This document shows, piece by piece, positions 38,303 to 51,937 of a DNA stretch of 64,000 nt. The translations under genes and the position numbers were made by a program. Position 1 is the stretch's first letter. The number at the start of each line of letters is the position of its first letter. The notes beneath the pieces are model-generated. The model made no database searches, was not told the DNA's origin, and worked only from the letters and a program-made list of their open reading frames with translations. This DNA is from Aquila chrysaetos chrysaetos. Lineage: Eukaryota > Chordata > Aves > Accipitriformes > Accipitridae. The stretch is taken from positions 80,111,538-80,175,537 of the forward strand of contig NC_044004.1 of the NCBI RefSeq assembly GCF_900496995.4, given 5' to 3'.

Positions 38303-41300
38303 AGCAAAGGCAATGTTTTAACTAATTTGTTTTCTGCACCATAAGAATTTCATAAGTGTGGTGGTATGATTTTTTTCATTAATTCCATTTTTTAGCTTGT
38401 TCCTCATCATAAACTTAAGGGAAATGACAGACACAGTAAAGCTCACAAAGTTCAGGGCCATGTTTTCCTGAGATAGCATTCAATGAATAGTTCATTGTTG
38501 TTCCATCCAAATATTCACACCAACAGATAGGCTGCTCAGATGTTTTCTGGTGCCATCATTTGTAAGATTGTCATTATGACACTTGACATAGCTCATGTGC
38601 TGTCAGATGATTCAACCATTAAAGTCTGAATCATTGCTAACTATGGTAGAAATCAGTTTTAATGTAGATTGATTACTTCAGAATAAACATCTTTCTCCAG
38701 GAGAAATTATAAAGACATTTATTCAGGTTTGGATAAGAAGTCAGAGTTATTAAGAACAAAAAACTTAATTTCATAATACCAACAATAGTAAAAGAATAAA
38801 AAATTAACATCTCCCACATATACCAAACCTCACTACAGACAGAAAATAATGCTGAAATCATTACAATGCTATCATTCTCCAGATCATTTCTATGTCATCA
38901 CCTGGAAGGCTGTAAGACAAAAAGGAGTTACAAGGAGGCTCTAGAAAGATATGGACAGGATAAATAAGAGTAAATGATTTCTCCTCTCATAACATAAGAC
39001 AACATTCAAAGAAACTGATCAAAGGAAGTCTCTTCCTTGCAACTTATTATTAACAACAGAATTTACTGTTTACAGCTTCATGAAATCAATGAAGTTCATA
39101 AGGGTAACAAGAATATCTAGTAGCAAGATACGGAGAAAATAGAGTTTAGAAAATAGTTTAGAATCTGGAGGAAGACTTTTCCTGAGACAGGTTATTGCAC
39201 GGCCTCGTCACACAAATGGCTTGCCCCTTCCACTGAAGCAGTTAATACTTGCAGGTATAAATGCATTGGACTGCATGGATCTGTTCCATTCAGGTAATGC
39301 TTACACCTACTAAGAGGCAAAAAATGTCAGCCTACGGGCAACACTATACCAATGTGGGTTTTCCCATTACCAAAGCCAGCTACTCAGTTAGCTACAGTCT
39401 TGTGCACCGCTGCATCACACCTTTTTGCTGTTTAGCTCTCATTGAGAGCCAAGGAGCCTGAAAGTGACCCGCATCTTTTAGCGTCCAGCTAGTTTAGAAT
39501 GTGTAACTTGATTTCATGAATACAATGACTGACAACAGTCCATCGAAAACCTTTAAGGTACAATTCCTCATTTTTTCTTTTGGTTTAATGCAGCAAAACA
39601 GAACAATCAACAGAAATATAATTCAGAATGTCAACAGTAGTCACTACTTAGAGCTCAGCGAAACCACAACATTATGTTTACTATTCTGTGAGTTTCTGAT
39701 TTTCACATTCAATGTTCTGTGAATCTCTGCCTCTTTTCTGTCAATCATTAGATTAGAATAGATTGAGATTTAGAAAAAGATAAATTAACTCTGATTTTTA
39801 CAAGGTTTGACCCAGTATTAGTACAGAAAGTCTACATGTAAGAAGAAAGTAAAAGGTTGCAGTAATATTCTATCTATCATCAAAATCAAAGCAGCAAATT
39901 TAAAAAAATAAAACAACACTAGCAGTTTTTAATGCCTTTTAAATTCAAAGATTTACCCCAAACTGATAGACAGGTGTAAATAGTATTATTTGTAAGTGAC
40001 TTTCAAAGAACTGTTTCTTAAACGTATCCTTTTATAATCAAAATGTTCATTTTACAAATTTCTTTACATGTGCTTCATAATATGTTTGGCATATCTTCAG
40101 GGCACATTTATGAGCTAATGTAAATTTCATTGATTTACATTAGATCTATATTTAAGATCACTGTAGTCCCAATGACCCTACAAAGATTTTATGAAAATTC
40201 TTACAAATATGGTGACTTTTTAAATGAGGGGTCACAATGTCTTATGAAAAATCCTTATCTTTCTCAACACATTTTGATTTAACAAAGCAGCATATCATAA
40301 AGCTTTATTGAACAGAAACCCACTAAAAAAAACCCAGAAAACTGCTAATTATTCATTCTAAACATCAAAATACTCAACCAGCTAGGCCTTTCTCATGAAG
40401 TGACAGCTGGCTGCTCTGACATTCCTCAATTGTCTGGATCAGGGACATGCCCAAAATATCGCACAATTCTCTTATTCTGAGGCATTTAAATTTCCTTTTT
40501 TCTGGTGCAGGAATGTAAGAATAAAATGTTTACATTTTACCCCATCATGGAGTCAGGAACCATCCAGAGCCTGAATTATGCTGAGATACGCTGAATCACA
40601 GACATAGACTTAGCGACTCTCTTTCTACTTACAGCCTTACAGTTACAAGAAATTTTCAGATATTCAATGTCATTTAGGCATTAGTATCAATATTGTTCAA
40701 AAGAAGTGTATCTCTTCCAGTGGTTCTCTGTTTTTGGATTTAGTTGCCTCAGCAAACTGCAGTTAATGCTTTTCTAAGACTTCTTTACTTACTCCCACTT
40801 CTGAGATTAGGAGGTGTATGACACTGTATTTTCTACAACAGATTTCAATCTGTGTGCATCTTGAGGTTATTTCTTGCAAAACTGCTATTTGTAACCCTTG
40901 TATCCACAGGCAGAAAGCCATGGCAACATTTTCAGAGTGGTGTATAACACTGGTATCTTTTTTTGCCTTATCTGTATTACTACTTCCAGAAAACACTTGT
41001 GGATCATGACATCAATTTCTAATTGTGCAAGCATTTCTATCTTTAGTTTTCTGCAGAACAAAACTTATAGCAGGTGACAGCTCTGCCAGCTCTTTTATTT
41101 GCTGTTTTGTAATTTTGTTATCATTTTCTAGAAACATGTTCTATTGAGAATTATGGTGTTAAGTGGTTGCATACTTGGATGAGAGAAACTGACACCTCTA
41201 GTTCATTGTAATATAATGTCAGATATTACTACACCAGTTATACCAGATCCATGAAAAATAATTTAATACGCACCATCTTGAGTTAGATCAAAGCAACATC

Positions 41301-44300
41301 TATTAAGACTACCTTGGGGGACTGAGAATAAGTTTAGGAAGCTTATCTTTATTTTTAGTTTTACTTTTTCCTCAGGGGACAAATAAATGCGTAGACAAAT
41401 GTTCACAGTTACGACCATACTTCAGGAGGTTCTATTAACAATTTTGAAACTCAATGTAATTGTGTAATATATTGGAAGAACTTGTTCAGCTAAGTGATTA
41501 AGTTGTACGCAGAAACACAGGATCTCTATTTCCACAAATTCCTGAAGCATTGTAGCTGTGCCCACCAAGGAGTGAACACAGTTCCTTGTATTTAAAATTT
41601 GAACATCAACACTTAACAAGTATAAAATGCATCTGTGCAGAATATGAGATGTACTTAATAAAATTTAGCCTGAACAACATTTTCAAAAAAAGATATATTC
41701 TGCTTTCTCCTCAGATAATAGCATGTCTCCAAACACTAAGTTGTAAATTAACATTTTATGCCTATATATTTAAGCTAGAACACCACCTACTCGAAAATGA
41801 ATGTAGTTTGACCTAATTGTTTGCTCTAGTTACCCATTTAAAATTTCCTCTTATTCATACCTCACAGAAACCAGATGATTACATGTTATTATTGCTTGTC
41901 TGTTAGTTCCCTATATACTGTAATGTTAATTTCTGTCATCCTATGTCATGCACTGGGGAAGGGCAAGAAGAAGAAGGGGAAGAATCTAAGCATAAGATAG
42001 AAGTAAGTAGCACATGAGACAGCTATAAAATGGAAACATATTTGTAGCTATATTCTTAAAACAAGGAGACTATTATGTAAGATACTGAATTAAAGACTGT
42101 TCCAGTTGCCCACTTCTACTTTCTGTGAGAATGATCAAAAAATTCAAAGCTGAAGGGTAAACTGTGAATTACTTTTAATTTTTTAAACCATTTGTAAGAA
42201 TTGACATTCACAAATTTTCTCACGAAAAGTTAACTGAGCTTTGTCTTGAGCAATACATTCTTCAGTGGTAACAGAGCTGCTTGTATGCATGCATGGGTTG
42301 GTTGTAGTGCATTGATTTTAAACTGCTGGCAGCCTGAGTTCACATTAGCAACATCAGGTGAAATCACAAGCAGGATGGAAAATCTGAAGTGCTTCTTTCC
42401 ACCTACTTAGTGATTGCCACTTGGATAGACCTATTGTAACAATGATGAATGTGGCAAGACTTAGGTAAATATGAAAAAAAAAAGTCTCCTATGAGAGCTG
42501 TCCTCTGAGGACAAGGATATATATCAGCTGTAGACCAAATTCTACTGTCCCTTATGCACAGGCTTCACCATGAACTTCACTGAATGGGACTGCCTTACCC
42601 ATAAAAAGAGCCCAATCTACTACGTTAATTTCACACAAGAAAGATATAAAAGGAAGAAGAAAAGAAGATCTGTAAGTTACTGTCCACTAAGTTTAGCTTG
42701 TGGTCAAAACCACCATTTATGGATCCTTGATGCTTGCCTGCCCACATAAATTTAAGTAGTTTGGCGACTGCTCTGATTTGGCATACAGATACCTATATTT
42801 TTATACTTTATCCTGGTTACAGGAGCTGGAGTATATATTTCAAATCAAATTCGGTATTCAAGTTTAACAGGGAGACCTAGAAATGCGTAAATAAACGGCA
42901 GAATTTTAGCCCTTCATGGGGAGGGAAATGTATGTAGTTTATACTGTCATATAAGTGAAAATACAAAAAGTTTAAGAATATAAGAATATTAAAAATATAA
43001 GAAAAGATAGTTAAATATTATAAGTAAGTATGTACAAAAAAAAGGAAAGTAAGTAGAAAGATAGGAACTACCTAAGTCTTTCTTTTTTTCTCTAAAGCTA
43101 AGTTTATTTTCCTGTGGAGATTAAAATGGACTATAATATTATAAATACATGTACACAAAGACCAAGTCATACTCTGATGTCTTCCATGAGAATCCTACCT
43201 AAATAGAATCATAAAGATTAGGTGTGACGGCTTTATTTCTTTGCATAAAAAAATCTCTCATGATGATGCCTTACCACATACCCTACAGAACTTCAGCCCA
43301 ACACATCTGATAAATTAACAGGCATCCAAACTTCTTGATTCTCATTCAAAATGATTCTCTACATTGTTTGTAATATGTTTAAAAGACAAATGGCTTCACG
43401 TTAGTCAAAACAGTCTAGAAGATTTGGAAGGACATTTAAAAATACTGTAATGGATAAAGATGCCTTACAAGAGATATCAGGGCTATTTCTCAGATGGAAA
43501 TGAATGAAAAACTTGAGAGCTTAAAATTGCAGTGAAGTTGCCATTATGTGCCATATTTTCAACACAGCTCCAACAACATCGTTGTGTGATAGTTTATACT
43601 TGTAGTTAGCCACACAGTTCTGAGAGTTCTCTGCTTTAAAAGCTTCTTATTTTCACTTGTGTTAAGTTGCCTCTCATACACATTCCTAGTGACTCGCATA
43701 ATGTTGGTGTTTAGGCCTTAGGCCACCTGTGAAGGCCTACCAATGTTCACCTCCCACTAGGGTTTTTGTATGTTGGGGAATCTCCACCTATCTTGTTCTT
43801 GCTTCTTTCTGAATTGGTATTACAATTTTTCAGTTCTACACATTTTTGACTAGGAGACCTTGAGCAGAAGGGTTTTGAGAAGAATTCTCAGAAAAAAAGG
43901 CCCACATCATGTTTGCCAAAACAGTTGGCAACGAAGAAAGGAAAATACATCTTTTGCAAAGGATAGTTAAAAAATACAGAGATTTTTGAAATTTCTCATC
44001 TGGAGTGGAAAAAAGGGTATATTTGGATTGAGAGTTGCTTCATTCCATTCCTAAATGAGGAAAACATAAAAAAAAATATTGATCTACATTCAAGGGCAAC
44101 TCTGAGTCTAGAATTTTGTTGAAAACTCTTGAACTAAACATTCAACTACAAGAGAATAACAGTGAAATAATGTTATCTGCATACAGATAATTTAATCCGA
44201 GTATTTGGGCTTCTCTTTACTGAGTTCTAGTGGGTTGTTGGCTGCTATGTCAAATATATAAAGATGGATTGTTAACTGAAAAACAAGTGCTGTGAAGAGA

Positions 44301-47300
44301 AAGACTCCACATGCAAAAGAGGAGACAGAAAAGAAAAAACACACTCATGAACCCTTGACCATGTTTCAGAACAGATACTCGTGAATGTATTCACCTGCCT
44401 TGTGTTACAGCTTATGTAACAGTATATCTATGAGTATGAATAACAGACACATACAGAAATAGATGTGCCAAAACAGTCACACGAAAAGCAACACCTCAAA
44501 TTCATCTTCTAAAATTTCACCTTCTGAAATGTATTCAGTTGGTCAAATTCACCTACTAACTCCAATGCTTAGTATTGGACTAGAGTAAGGATGTCCTTGT
44601 ATGGTATTGTAAATAATGAAAGTTTATAAATAGTTTTTGTTTCGTTATTCTATGTCTTCCAGTGAGGTTTCAAGGATAAGTCAAATTACGAAAGCAATTG
44701 CAGATTGTAAAAGAAGAAATAATTAGTTTTGTAATAGAAAACATTTCTGTAGTTTGTGTAGGTTGTTAGAGCCAATTTTAACTTCATGAATCGAAGTAGT
44801 TATTCAGCATACATTAATTCAGTACCCAGAATTTAGAAGTGGCAACTAATCAATAAAAATAAATGAATATTGATATTGCAGGACTTTTGCAATATTGTAT
44901 TTATAGTGCCCCTGAAGCAAGTTAGATCTTACATTAAAAGATCAATAAACTAATGCAAAGGCTAACGCCTTGCATTCAAAAAGTCTTGGTGTCAGGGAAT
45001 AAGGGAAAGGAAGCGAAATATTTATTCGTGTATTTCTGATGAGATTGCAGAGCTTTTGTAAGATTGAACCCGGGACATTGATTACCTTTCCGGTGGAGTC
45101 CAATGCTATTTTATGATGTTCAGTCAAGACATCCGTATATTAGAAAAGGTCTTCCTCTTCCCTAATGTTTCAGTACTCCAGTACGTTGTTCACTAAAAGA
45201 GAAAGATAAAACATTCCCTTTTTAATCAGCAAGAACATACCTCTTTAAGCTTTATATGCTGCTGAACTCACTAATCTGCTTTCAAAATGAAAGGTGAATT
45301 ATAGTAAAAACAGATTCTTTTCACTAAAGTAAAATAAAAAAAATGGATGCAAATACCAGGCTAAATAACTTAATACACAAACTTCAGTATCAGCTATCCA
45401 AAAACTTATGGTCAGAACCTTGATCAAATGCTAGATTTTGTCTATTAAATATAATACAATGTAATGCGTGGATACACACACACACATACAAAAAACTTGT
45501 ATTAATGCAAAACTGTATTTAACATTCAAGTACTCAGAATTTAAAAGTAGGAGTGTTTGCATTAAGACATTTGGATGGGTTTTTACATAAGAACATATGA
45601 AAAATAATTAATGAGTTTTTGCCTCTAAAACACATGACCTGATAATGCAACCTCAAAATAAGTATGATTTGATGAAAACCACTTAATTTACAAAAACTTC
45701 TTCACTTTCAAATTACTGTTTTCATATTTTTCATTAGCTTAAATTTGGCTTGAAAGCTGCCAAATCTGATATTTTACTACTGTAATGTATGTATTTTACT
45801 TCTGTATGTGAAAAGAGAAGGAAGAGAATACAGAAAAAAGGTTAATTAAATGAATGTTTCAATAATTTCACCCCCAACAAAACATTCTTCCCAGACTTTA
45901 AACAAGAATGTTTAAATCAAAGCATTTTCAAACTTTTCTACAAAAAATATTTCAGCCTTGCATAACCTACTGACCATTTGTCTTCACCTGAAATTTTATT
46001 TTCTGTTTTGTTGTTTTGTCTCAAAACCTTGATTCCAAGGTTAATTTGTTCAACAGTAAGGGCAATTTATTAAGATAACAGGTCTTTAACATCATGAGCT
46101 GCCTTCCAGTCCACACTACGAAGCTGGGTGAGAGATTTTAAAATCATCTCACTCCCATTAAAGCAAAAAAGTGAGTTGGGGAGCTGGAGCACAGCAGAAC
46201 AACTACTGCAAGAACCTTTCTAATGGAGAAGAGTCCTAACTCACGTTCTGGATTTTCACATTGATGTTTGTATGGTGTAATCCCAAAGGGACAAGATATG
46301 AAGAAGGGAAGGGAGATGCCTGCCTTGACTCTGAAGCATTCACTCCGTAAACCCTTGAGAAGCATACAGATTTTGGCAGAAGACTTCTGCTTATAGATAC
46401 ATTTTGATGTATTGGAATTGTGCACATTATAAAAACAGAATAGCTGTCAAACCCTAAAGAATAAGCATCTATAATCCTTCAGCAAAAGACTATTATTTTG
46501 AATTGCCGGTTTAAAGTGATACACAAACATAGAAAATAGACCTTTTGATTAACATCAATTCCTAAACAGTCTTGTATGTCTCAGTTTTTATAGTATCTAA
46601 GTAAGAACTACATAAACACAGTAATTTGTCCTTGATCAAAATGCTTGACCTAATACAAAAGCACTAATATTAGTAAACCAAACAGAAATAGGCAAATTGA
46701 AGTTTTCCTGGCTCTTCAAAGTATTATTCCTTGAGACTGTATAACTTCTAGGATGCTGGTGTTAAAATTGACTTTTCTATCAAATTGTGAATTTTTTTCA
46801 AAGTAATTGACCTGCCTGAAGATTTCACTGCATACTTCAGTAAGCATGCACACACCCAATGTCTTTGATTTTCTGCACCATGTATATATGACCTGTTATT
46901 TGTTTATTCTTATACAATGTAAGTCATTTGCAAAAATTATTCTTCTGTTTTTTCCTGTATGTTGTCTGAACATCAATGCAAGGCAGAAACAGACAAAACA
47001 GTTGTAAGAAAAGGATAGGTGCCAGCTAGTCAACACAAAAATTCTGACTCTTTGGGAGAAGCACTTTAGGCAGCTCATGGGAGAAGAGGTAGACCTTACC
47101 TACAAGGAAGCAATGGAACAGAGCTCTACAATTCAACAGGAAAGATCCTTTGTCCAATCTGTAGTCTCCAAGGTTACAGCAGAAGCACAGAAATTCAACA
47201 GAAATTGTTTTTATGCTGTGAGGGTGCTACAGAGCAGTTGACACAGGAGTAAATCTGTACCCCAAGGTATATTATGGTACAGAAAGTAGTAAGCAAGCTA

Positions 47301-48845
47301 TTGTGATGTCACTAAAATAACAATAATAAAGATATATATGTATATACATACTTCTCAGGCAGCCTGGTCAGCAAATCTTAATCATCACTAGCCATGTATT
47401 GATTTGCCAGTGCTACAGAATTTAATTCTTAGAATTTTTAAGGTAGCTATGATTACAGTTTTAGACCAGTTCTCGTTGTTGGATTTGTTGGTTTTTTTTA
47501 AAGAATCAGGATTGACACCATTGACCTTGCTCTCCTAATTTTGATGAACATCGTAATCTGTCTTTAAAAAGGCCACTTCTGTTTAAATAAAGACTCTAAA
47601 TTCATGTCTGGAAATAATGTAATAGAAGTAACAAGAATACAGTCTTTGCTCAAACTTCCAATACTTTGATGAGATATAAGAGCTGATTCTGTTTCTAAAT
47701 GGTGGTACTGAAATTAAGATTGATGAGTAAGTATTAGAAGAAAATAACTTTGAGTTACATGCAATAGCTTTTAATTGCATCATTTAAATTCTTAAGCATT
47801 TCAATTTTATATTCATTCAGGGTTTTGCATAATTAATTTGCAGATTTCCAGAACGCATTAGGATGAAACTTTTAAATGGATGGATGGTTATTAATGGATG
47901 ATATAAATATATTATTCATTATTTTTGGTTGTCATTGTAAATTGCACCAAGTACTTCTGAATGAATATTAAATTCAACATCATCCCCTGAATTGAAAAGC
48001 AAAATGCACCCTCAGTAATAATTTGTTGAAATATAGAATACTTCAGGTGTCATTTCTTAACAAATACTCTGTAACAAAATGTTAAAATTTGTTAATGTCA
48101 CACTTTCCTTCTCTCTGTAAAATGGCAGGATCATCCAGGCAAAACTGAATTTCAAGTAGTCAGCCTTCTCAAAGAAGTCAATGCCAGGCTGATCTACTCT
48201 ACTCCAGAAATAGGTAAATTCTCAAAGCAATACGTAATATCTGTAGGCCAACTGAATGCTATGGTAGGGAATAATTGCATTTATACCACAAAGTACCAGA
48301 GAACATGTATAAGATGGCCACAGAGAAATTCCATTAACTAAGGAAGAAAAGGAAAAAAGGTAGTCAGAGCTAAAGGCCAGGAAAGCTCTTCCAAGAGCTA
48401 CTTCCAGCAGGTGACACAGATATTCATAAACAATTCTCATCAGTTAGAACATTCTGTAAATGTATCTCTTTTTAACCCTTCAATTCTAAGCCTGTGTTAA
48501 TCATTACTACTCCGAACAAAATAAATGAAGAAATATCCTGAACAGCAGACTGGAACAATTCAAAATCCAATTAAAACATAAGCTCTCTTTAGATGTGAGA
48601 AGAAGCGGAAAAAGTTTAAAACCATCTTATTGATGGTATTTAGTGATGAAGTGATGAGTACCAGCAAACAGCAAGATACTCAGTAAGTAGACTCTTATTT
48701 AAGGAATACTTCCAAAAGAGTCAATGGCACAATCTGCAAGGGAGAACCATAGGTACACGTAGTTAGGAATACATTGCCAAAATAGTATAGAAAAATCTCA
48801 GAGATTGCTTGAATGCTGTTTTTCAATTTAGTGCATTGTTTATAA
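38303..48845. other. Long non-coding stretch with microsatellites
   Basis: About 10.5 kb of A+T-rich DNA with no supported gene. It holds a short (CA)n run at about 45474-45486, an A-rich string with AAGAATATAAG words at about 42970-43020 and a GGATGGATGG word near 47879. Frames up to about 93 codons (46144-46425, minus) show no family signature. Confidence 0.5.
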
Positions 48846-48850
48846 CTATT

Positions 48851-49437
48851 TATACTGGGTCTGGCTGGGATGAAGTTAATTTTCTTCACAGCAGCCTGTA
48901 TGGTGCTGTGTTTTGGATTTGTGACTGAAACAGTGTGGATAACACACCAGTGTTTTGGCTGTTGCTGAACAGTGCTTACACAGCATCGAAGTTTTCTCTT
49001 TCTCTCATTTGCCCCAGTACAGTGAGTAGTCTGGGACTGCACAAGAAGTTGGGAGGGGACAAAGTCAATGCAGCTGACCTGAACTGACGTAAGAGACATT
49101 CCATATGACATGCTCAAAAAGGAGAGCTTAGGGAAAGGAGGAGGAAGTGGGGATGTTCATGGTTACGGTGTTTTGTCTTCCCAAGTAACTGTTATGTGTG
49201 CTGAGGCCCTGCTTTCCAGGCAGTGGCTAATCAACTGCCTGCTGATGGGAAGTATTGAAGAAATTCCTTATTTTGCTCTGCTTGCGCGTGCAGCTTTGCT
49301 CCACTTACTAAATTGGCTCTATCTCGACCCACGAGTTTTCTCACTTTCGCTCATCCAATTCTCTCCCTACCCTGCTGAGGGGTGGATGAGAGTGACTGGG
49401 TGGGTGCTTAGTTGCTGGCCAGGGTCAAACCACTACA
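48851..49437 (+). mobile_element. Solo LTR, ERVL-like, 587 bp
   Basis: The copy starts TATACTGGGTCTGGCTGGGA and ends AGGGTCAAACCACTACA. The expected TG start is mutated to TA. A perfect 5-bp target duplication, CTATT, flanks it at 48846-48850 and 49438-49442. The order of blocks (GGCTGGGATGAAGTTAA, CAGCTGACCTGAACTGAC, GACATTCCATATGACATGCT, GTCTTCCCAAGTAACTG, a CGACCCACGAGTTTTCTCAC block, then the end) matches a common avian LTR that I recall. It shares both termini with the minus-strand LTRs at 20.46 and 61.73 kb, but its middle, including the GTCTTCCCAAGTAACTG block, differs. No internal retroviral genes remain. Frames of 121 and 140 codons within it are artefacts. Confidence 0.93.
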
Positions 49438-49442
49438 CTATT

Positions 49443-50824
49443 TTGATTGGAGATTTAAAAAAATCTTTTATGTAATGCATGCCTAGGAAAGGAAGATGCA
49501 TCTTTACGGCTTTTGGCATGAACAAATTGGAACTGGTTGTTATGCTGTCCCAAGGATCACATCACATAACGACAACAATTTTGTTTGCTATCTTAATCAA
49601 GCAGATCCTGTTAGGTGTCTTGACCCTGAATGATTATTGAACAAACACTTCCGTTATTAGTACTACTCCCTCCTTGTTTAATCCTAAATTGAGGATTCTT
49701 GAAAAGCCACGATACATGTATGTAATGAAGAAATAGATCCTCTGACATTTTTACTAATCATAGATAGACTAAATAGACTCAGAGAAGTCCATTCCCAAAA
49801 GCTAGGGAATTAGTAATCTCAGAAACAGCAGGAGACTTCTCTGGTTGCCATTGTTCTGCATAGAATGGCAGAGCTTGTGCGGACCATACTGTTATCTGAA
49901 AGATCATTTCCAATTTAATGTGAAGGCATTTACATTTAGTTTTTCATATTCAGCTAAGCAGATCATGCTTGCAACAGATTATGTTATAATAAAAATTAGG
50001 GGAAGGAAAGGAACAGAACAGTATCAAGCCCATATCGTTTCCCTGAGAGCAAGAGCCCTTCAAAAACCCCTTTTCCTTTTCCAGATTTTATCTTCACCTA
50101 AACAATCTGATATACCAACATGAATTTATTTCATTTAGTTGTGATGGAATAAAACATTGTAGTAATGCTACTCAGCAAGCTGTTGGGAGGCAGCCTGAAG
50201 TTACTTAATATTTCTAGGTTTGTTAAAAGGCAGATACACAGAAAGTGGAGAAAAGAAATAGTATTTTAAAAGGATATACCTTGAACTGATGTTTTCAGGC
50301 TTACAACTAAATGACAGGAGGACAACCATCCATGTGGAAATTAACCCTTCCAGTACAGTAATGCAGAAAAGGAAGATAAGCACAGAAATAGAATGGCAGT
50401 ATAAGAAATATTACTGGCATGACTTACTTTAGAAAAGTGCTAATGAGAAAGTAAGAGGCTGATGCTGAACCAAGCTTCACAATCAGAAGTAATTTTTAAT
50501 CCTTTTATATTACACAATCTTTAATGAATGGAGAATTATCCTTGTACTGCTAGTTTTATGCTCTCATTTTTCTCTTCTAGATGATGGCCAAATATTTCCA
50601 CGAGCTGTCACTTTCTAGCTGATTAATCAATCAAGCAGTTTTGCATCTACATAATCAAACTAAGTAGTCCTTTAGAAATTTCCTATGCAAATGACGGCCT
50701 CAGTACTCCGGCTGCAGTGAAAGCCTTTTACTCACGAGTGGCTTGTATAGCTTTAGCAGCCTTCATAGACTTCCACAACTAAAAACAACATGGTATTTAT
50801 TACATTCCTAGTTTTACTTCTTTT
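49443..50824. other. Non-coding spacer between two LTRs
   Basis: It contains ordinary A+T-rich DNA, no gag, pol or env-like sequence, and no gene. The two flanking LTRs each have their own target duplication, so this spacer is not a proviral interior. Confidence 0.7.
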
Positions 50825-50829
50825 CCTCC

Positions 50830-51937
50830 TGTATTGGGTTTGTGTGCAAGGTTTTTGTAGTGGGGGGGCAGGGCTACAATGGTAGCTTCTGTCAGAAGCT
50901 GCTAGAAGCTTCCCCTGTAGCCAATGGAGCCCATGCCAGCCAGCCCCAAGACAGACCTGCCGCTGGCCCAGGCCAAGCCCATCAGCGAGAGCGGTACTGC
51001 CTCTGGGATAACAGATTTAAGGGGCGGAAAAAAACTGCACAAGAGGAACTGCAGCTGGAGCGAGGAGAGAGAATACGTGAGAGAAAAAACTCTGCAGACC
51101 AGGTGCCGGAGAAGAGATTCCCCTGCAGCCTGTGGGGAAGACCATGGTGAGGCAGGCTGTCCCCCTGCAGCCCAGGGAGGTCCACGGTGGAGCAGATATC
51201 CACCTGCAGCTCGGGGAGGACCCCACGCCAGAGCAGGTGGCTGCCCAAAGGAGGCTGTGACCCCATGGAAAGCCCACGCTGGAACAGGCTCCTGGTAGGA
51301 CCTGTGGCCCTGTGGAGAGAGAAGCCCACACTGGAGCAGGTTTTCTGGTAGGACTTGTGACCCTGTGGGGGATCCATGCTGGAGCAGTGTGCTCCTGAAG
51401 GACTGCACCCTGTGCAAGGGACCCACGCTGGAGCAGTTCGTGAAGAACTGCAGCCCCTGGGAAGGATTCGTGTTGGAGAAGTTTGTGGAGAACTGTCTCC
51501 CATGAGAGGGACCCCACGCTGCAGGAGGGGAAGAGTTTGAGGAGTCCTCCCCTGAGGATGAAGGAGCGGCAGAGACAATGTGGGATGAACTGACTGCAAC
51601 CCCCATTCCCTGTCCCCTTGCGCTGCTGGGGGGGGGTAGGTAGAGAAATCTGGAGTAAAGTTAAGACCGGGAAAAAGGGAGGGGTGGGGGGAAGGTGTTT
51701 TAAGATTTGGTTTTATTTCTCATTACGCTACTCTGATTTGATTGGTAACAAATTAAACTAATTTCCCCAAGTTGAGTCTGTTTTGCCCTTGACGGTAACT
51801 GGTTGAATGATCTCTCCCTGTCCTTATCTCAACCCACGAGCCTTTCGTTATATTTTCTCTCCCCTGTCCAGCTGAGGAGGGGAGAGATAGAGCAGCTTTG
51901 GTGGGCACCTGGCACCAGCCAGGGTCAACCCACCACA
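50830..51937 (+). mobile_element. Long solo LTR, ERVL-like, 1108 bp
   Basis: It runs from TGTATTGGGTTTGTGTG to AGGGTCAACCCACCACA. The flanks are CCTCC (50825-50829) and CTTCC (51938-51942), a 5-bp duplication with one change. The layout fits a long avian LTR class: a G+C-rich tandem-repeat section, a GTGTTTTAAGATTTGGTTTT block, a decayed AATAAA-type site at about 51747-51757 (now AACAAATTAAA), and a terminal CTTATCTCAACCCACGAG... section shared with the other ERVL-like LTRs here. No internal genes remain. The minus-strand open frames of 166-234 codons are produced by the G+C-rich tandem repeats, which lack stop codons in several frames at once. Confidence 0.92.
51099..51525 (+). repeat. Degenerate 39-52 bp tandem repeats inside LTR
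   Basis: About nine imperfect units recur, each carrying a version of CCCACGCTGGAGCAG followed by a CTGTG- or CTGCAGCC-containing segment. Examples of the core start at about 51271, 51328, 51375, 51422 and 51509. This section gives the LTR its length and its long false open frames. Confidence 0.8.

Noticed and set aside
43200..43225. AGAATCATAAAGATTAGG as a reverse CR1 tail; also TCATAGAATCATCCAGAG near 57005
   Set aside because: Only short partial similarity to the CR1 end, with no adjacent CR1 body on either side.
48695..49475. 140-codon minus and 121-codon plus frames
   Set aside because: Both overlap the solo LTR at 48851-49437 and do not match retroviral proteins.
49443..50824. Spacer as a proviral interior between two LTRs
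   Set aside because: The LTRs are of different families and each has its own target duplication. The spacer has no retroviral coding similarity.
50902..51606. 234-codon minus-strand open frame and two overlapping long frames
   Set aside because: They lie wholly in the G+C-rich tandem repeats of a solo LTR, three frames are open together, and the peptide is low in complexity with repeated motifs. They are not genes.
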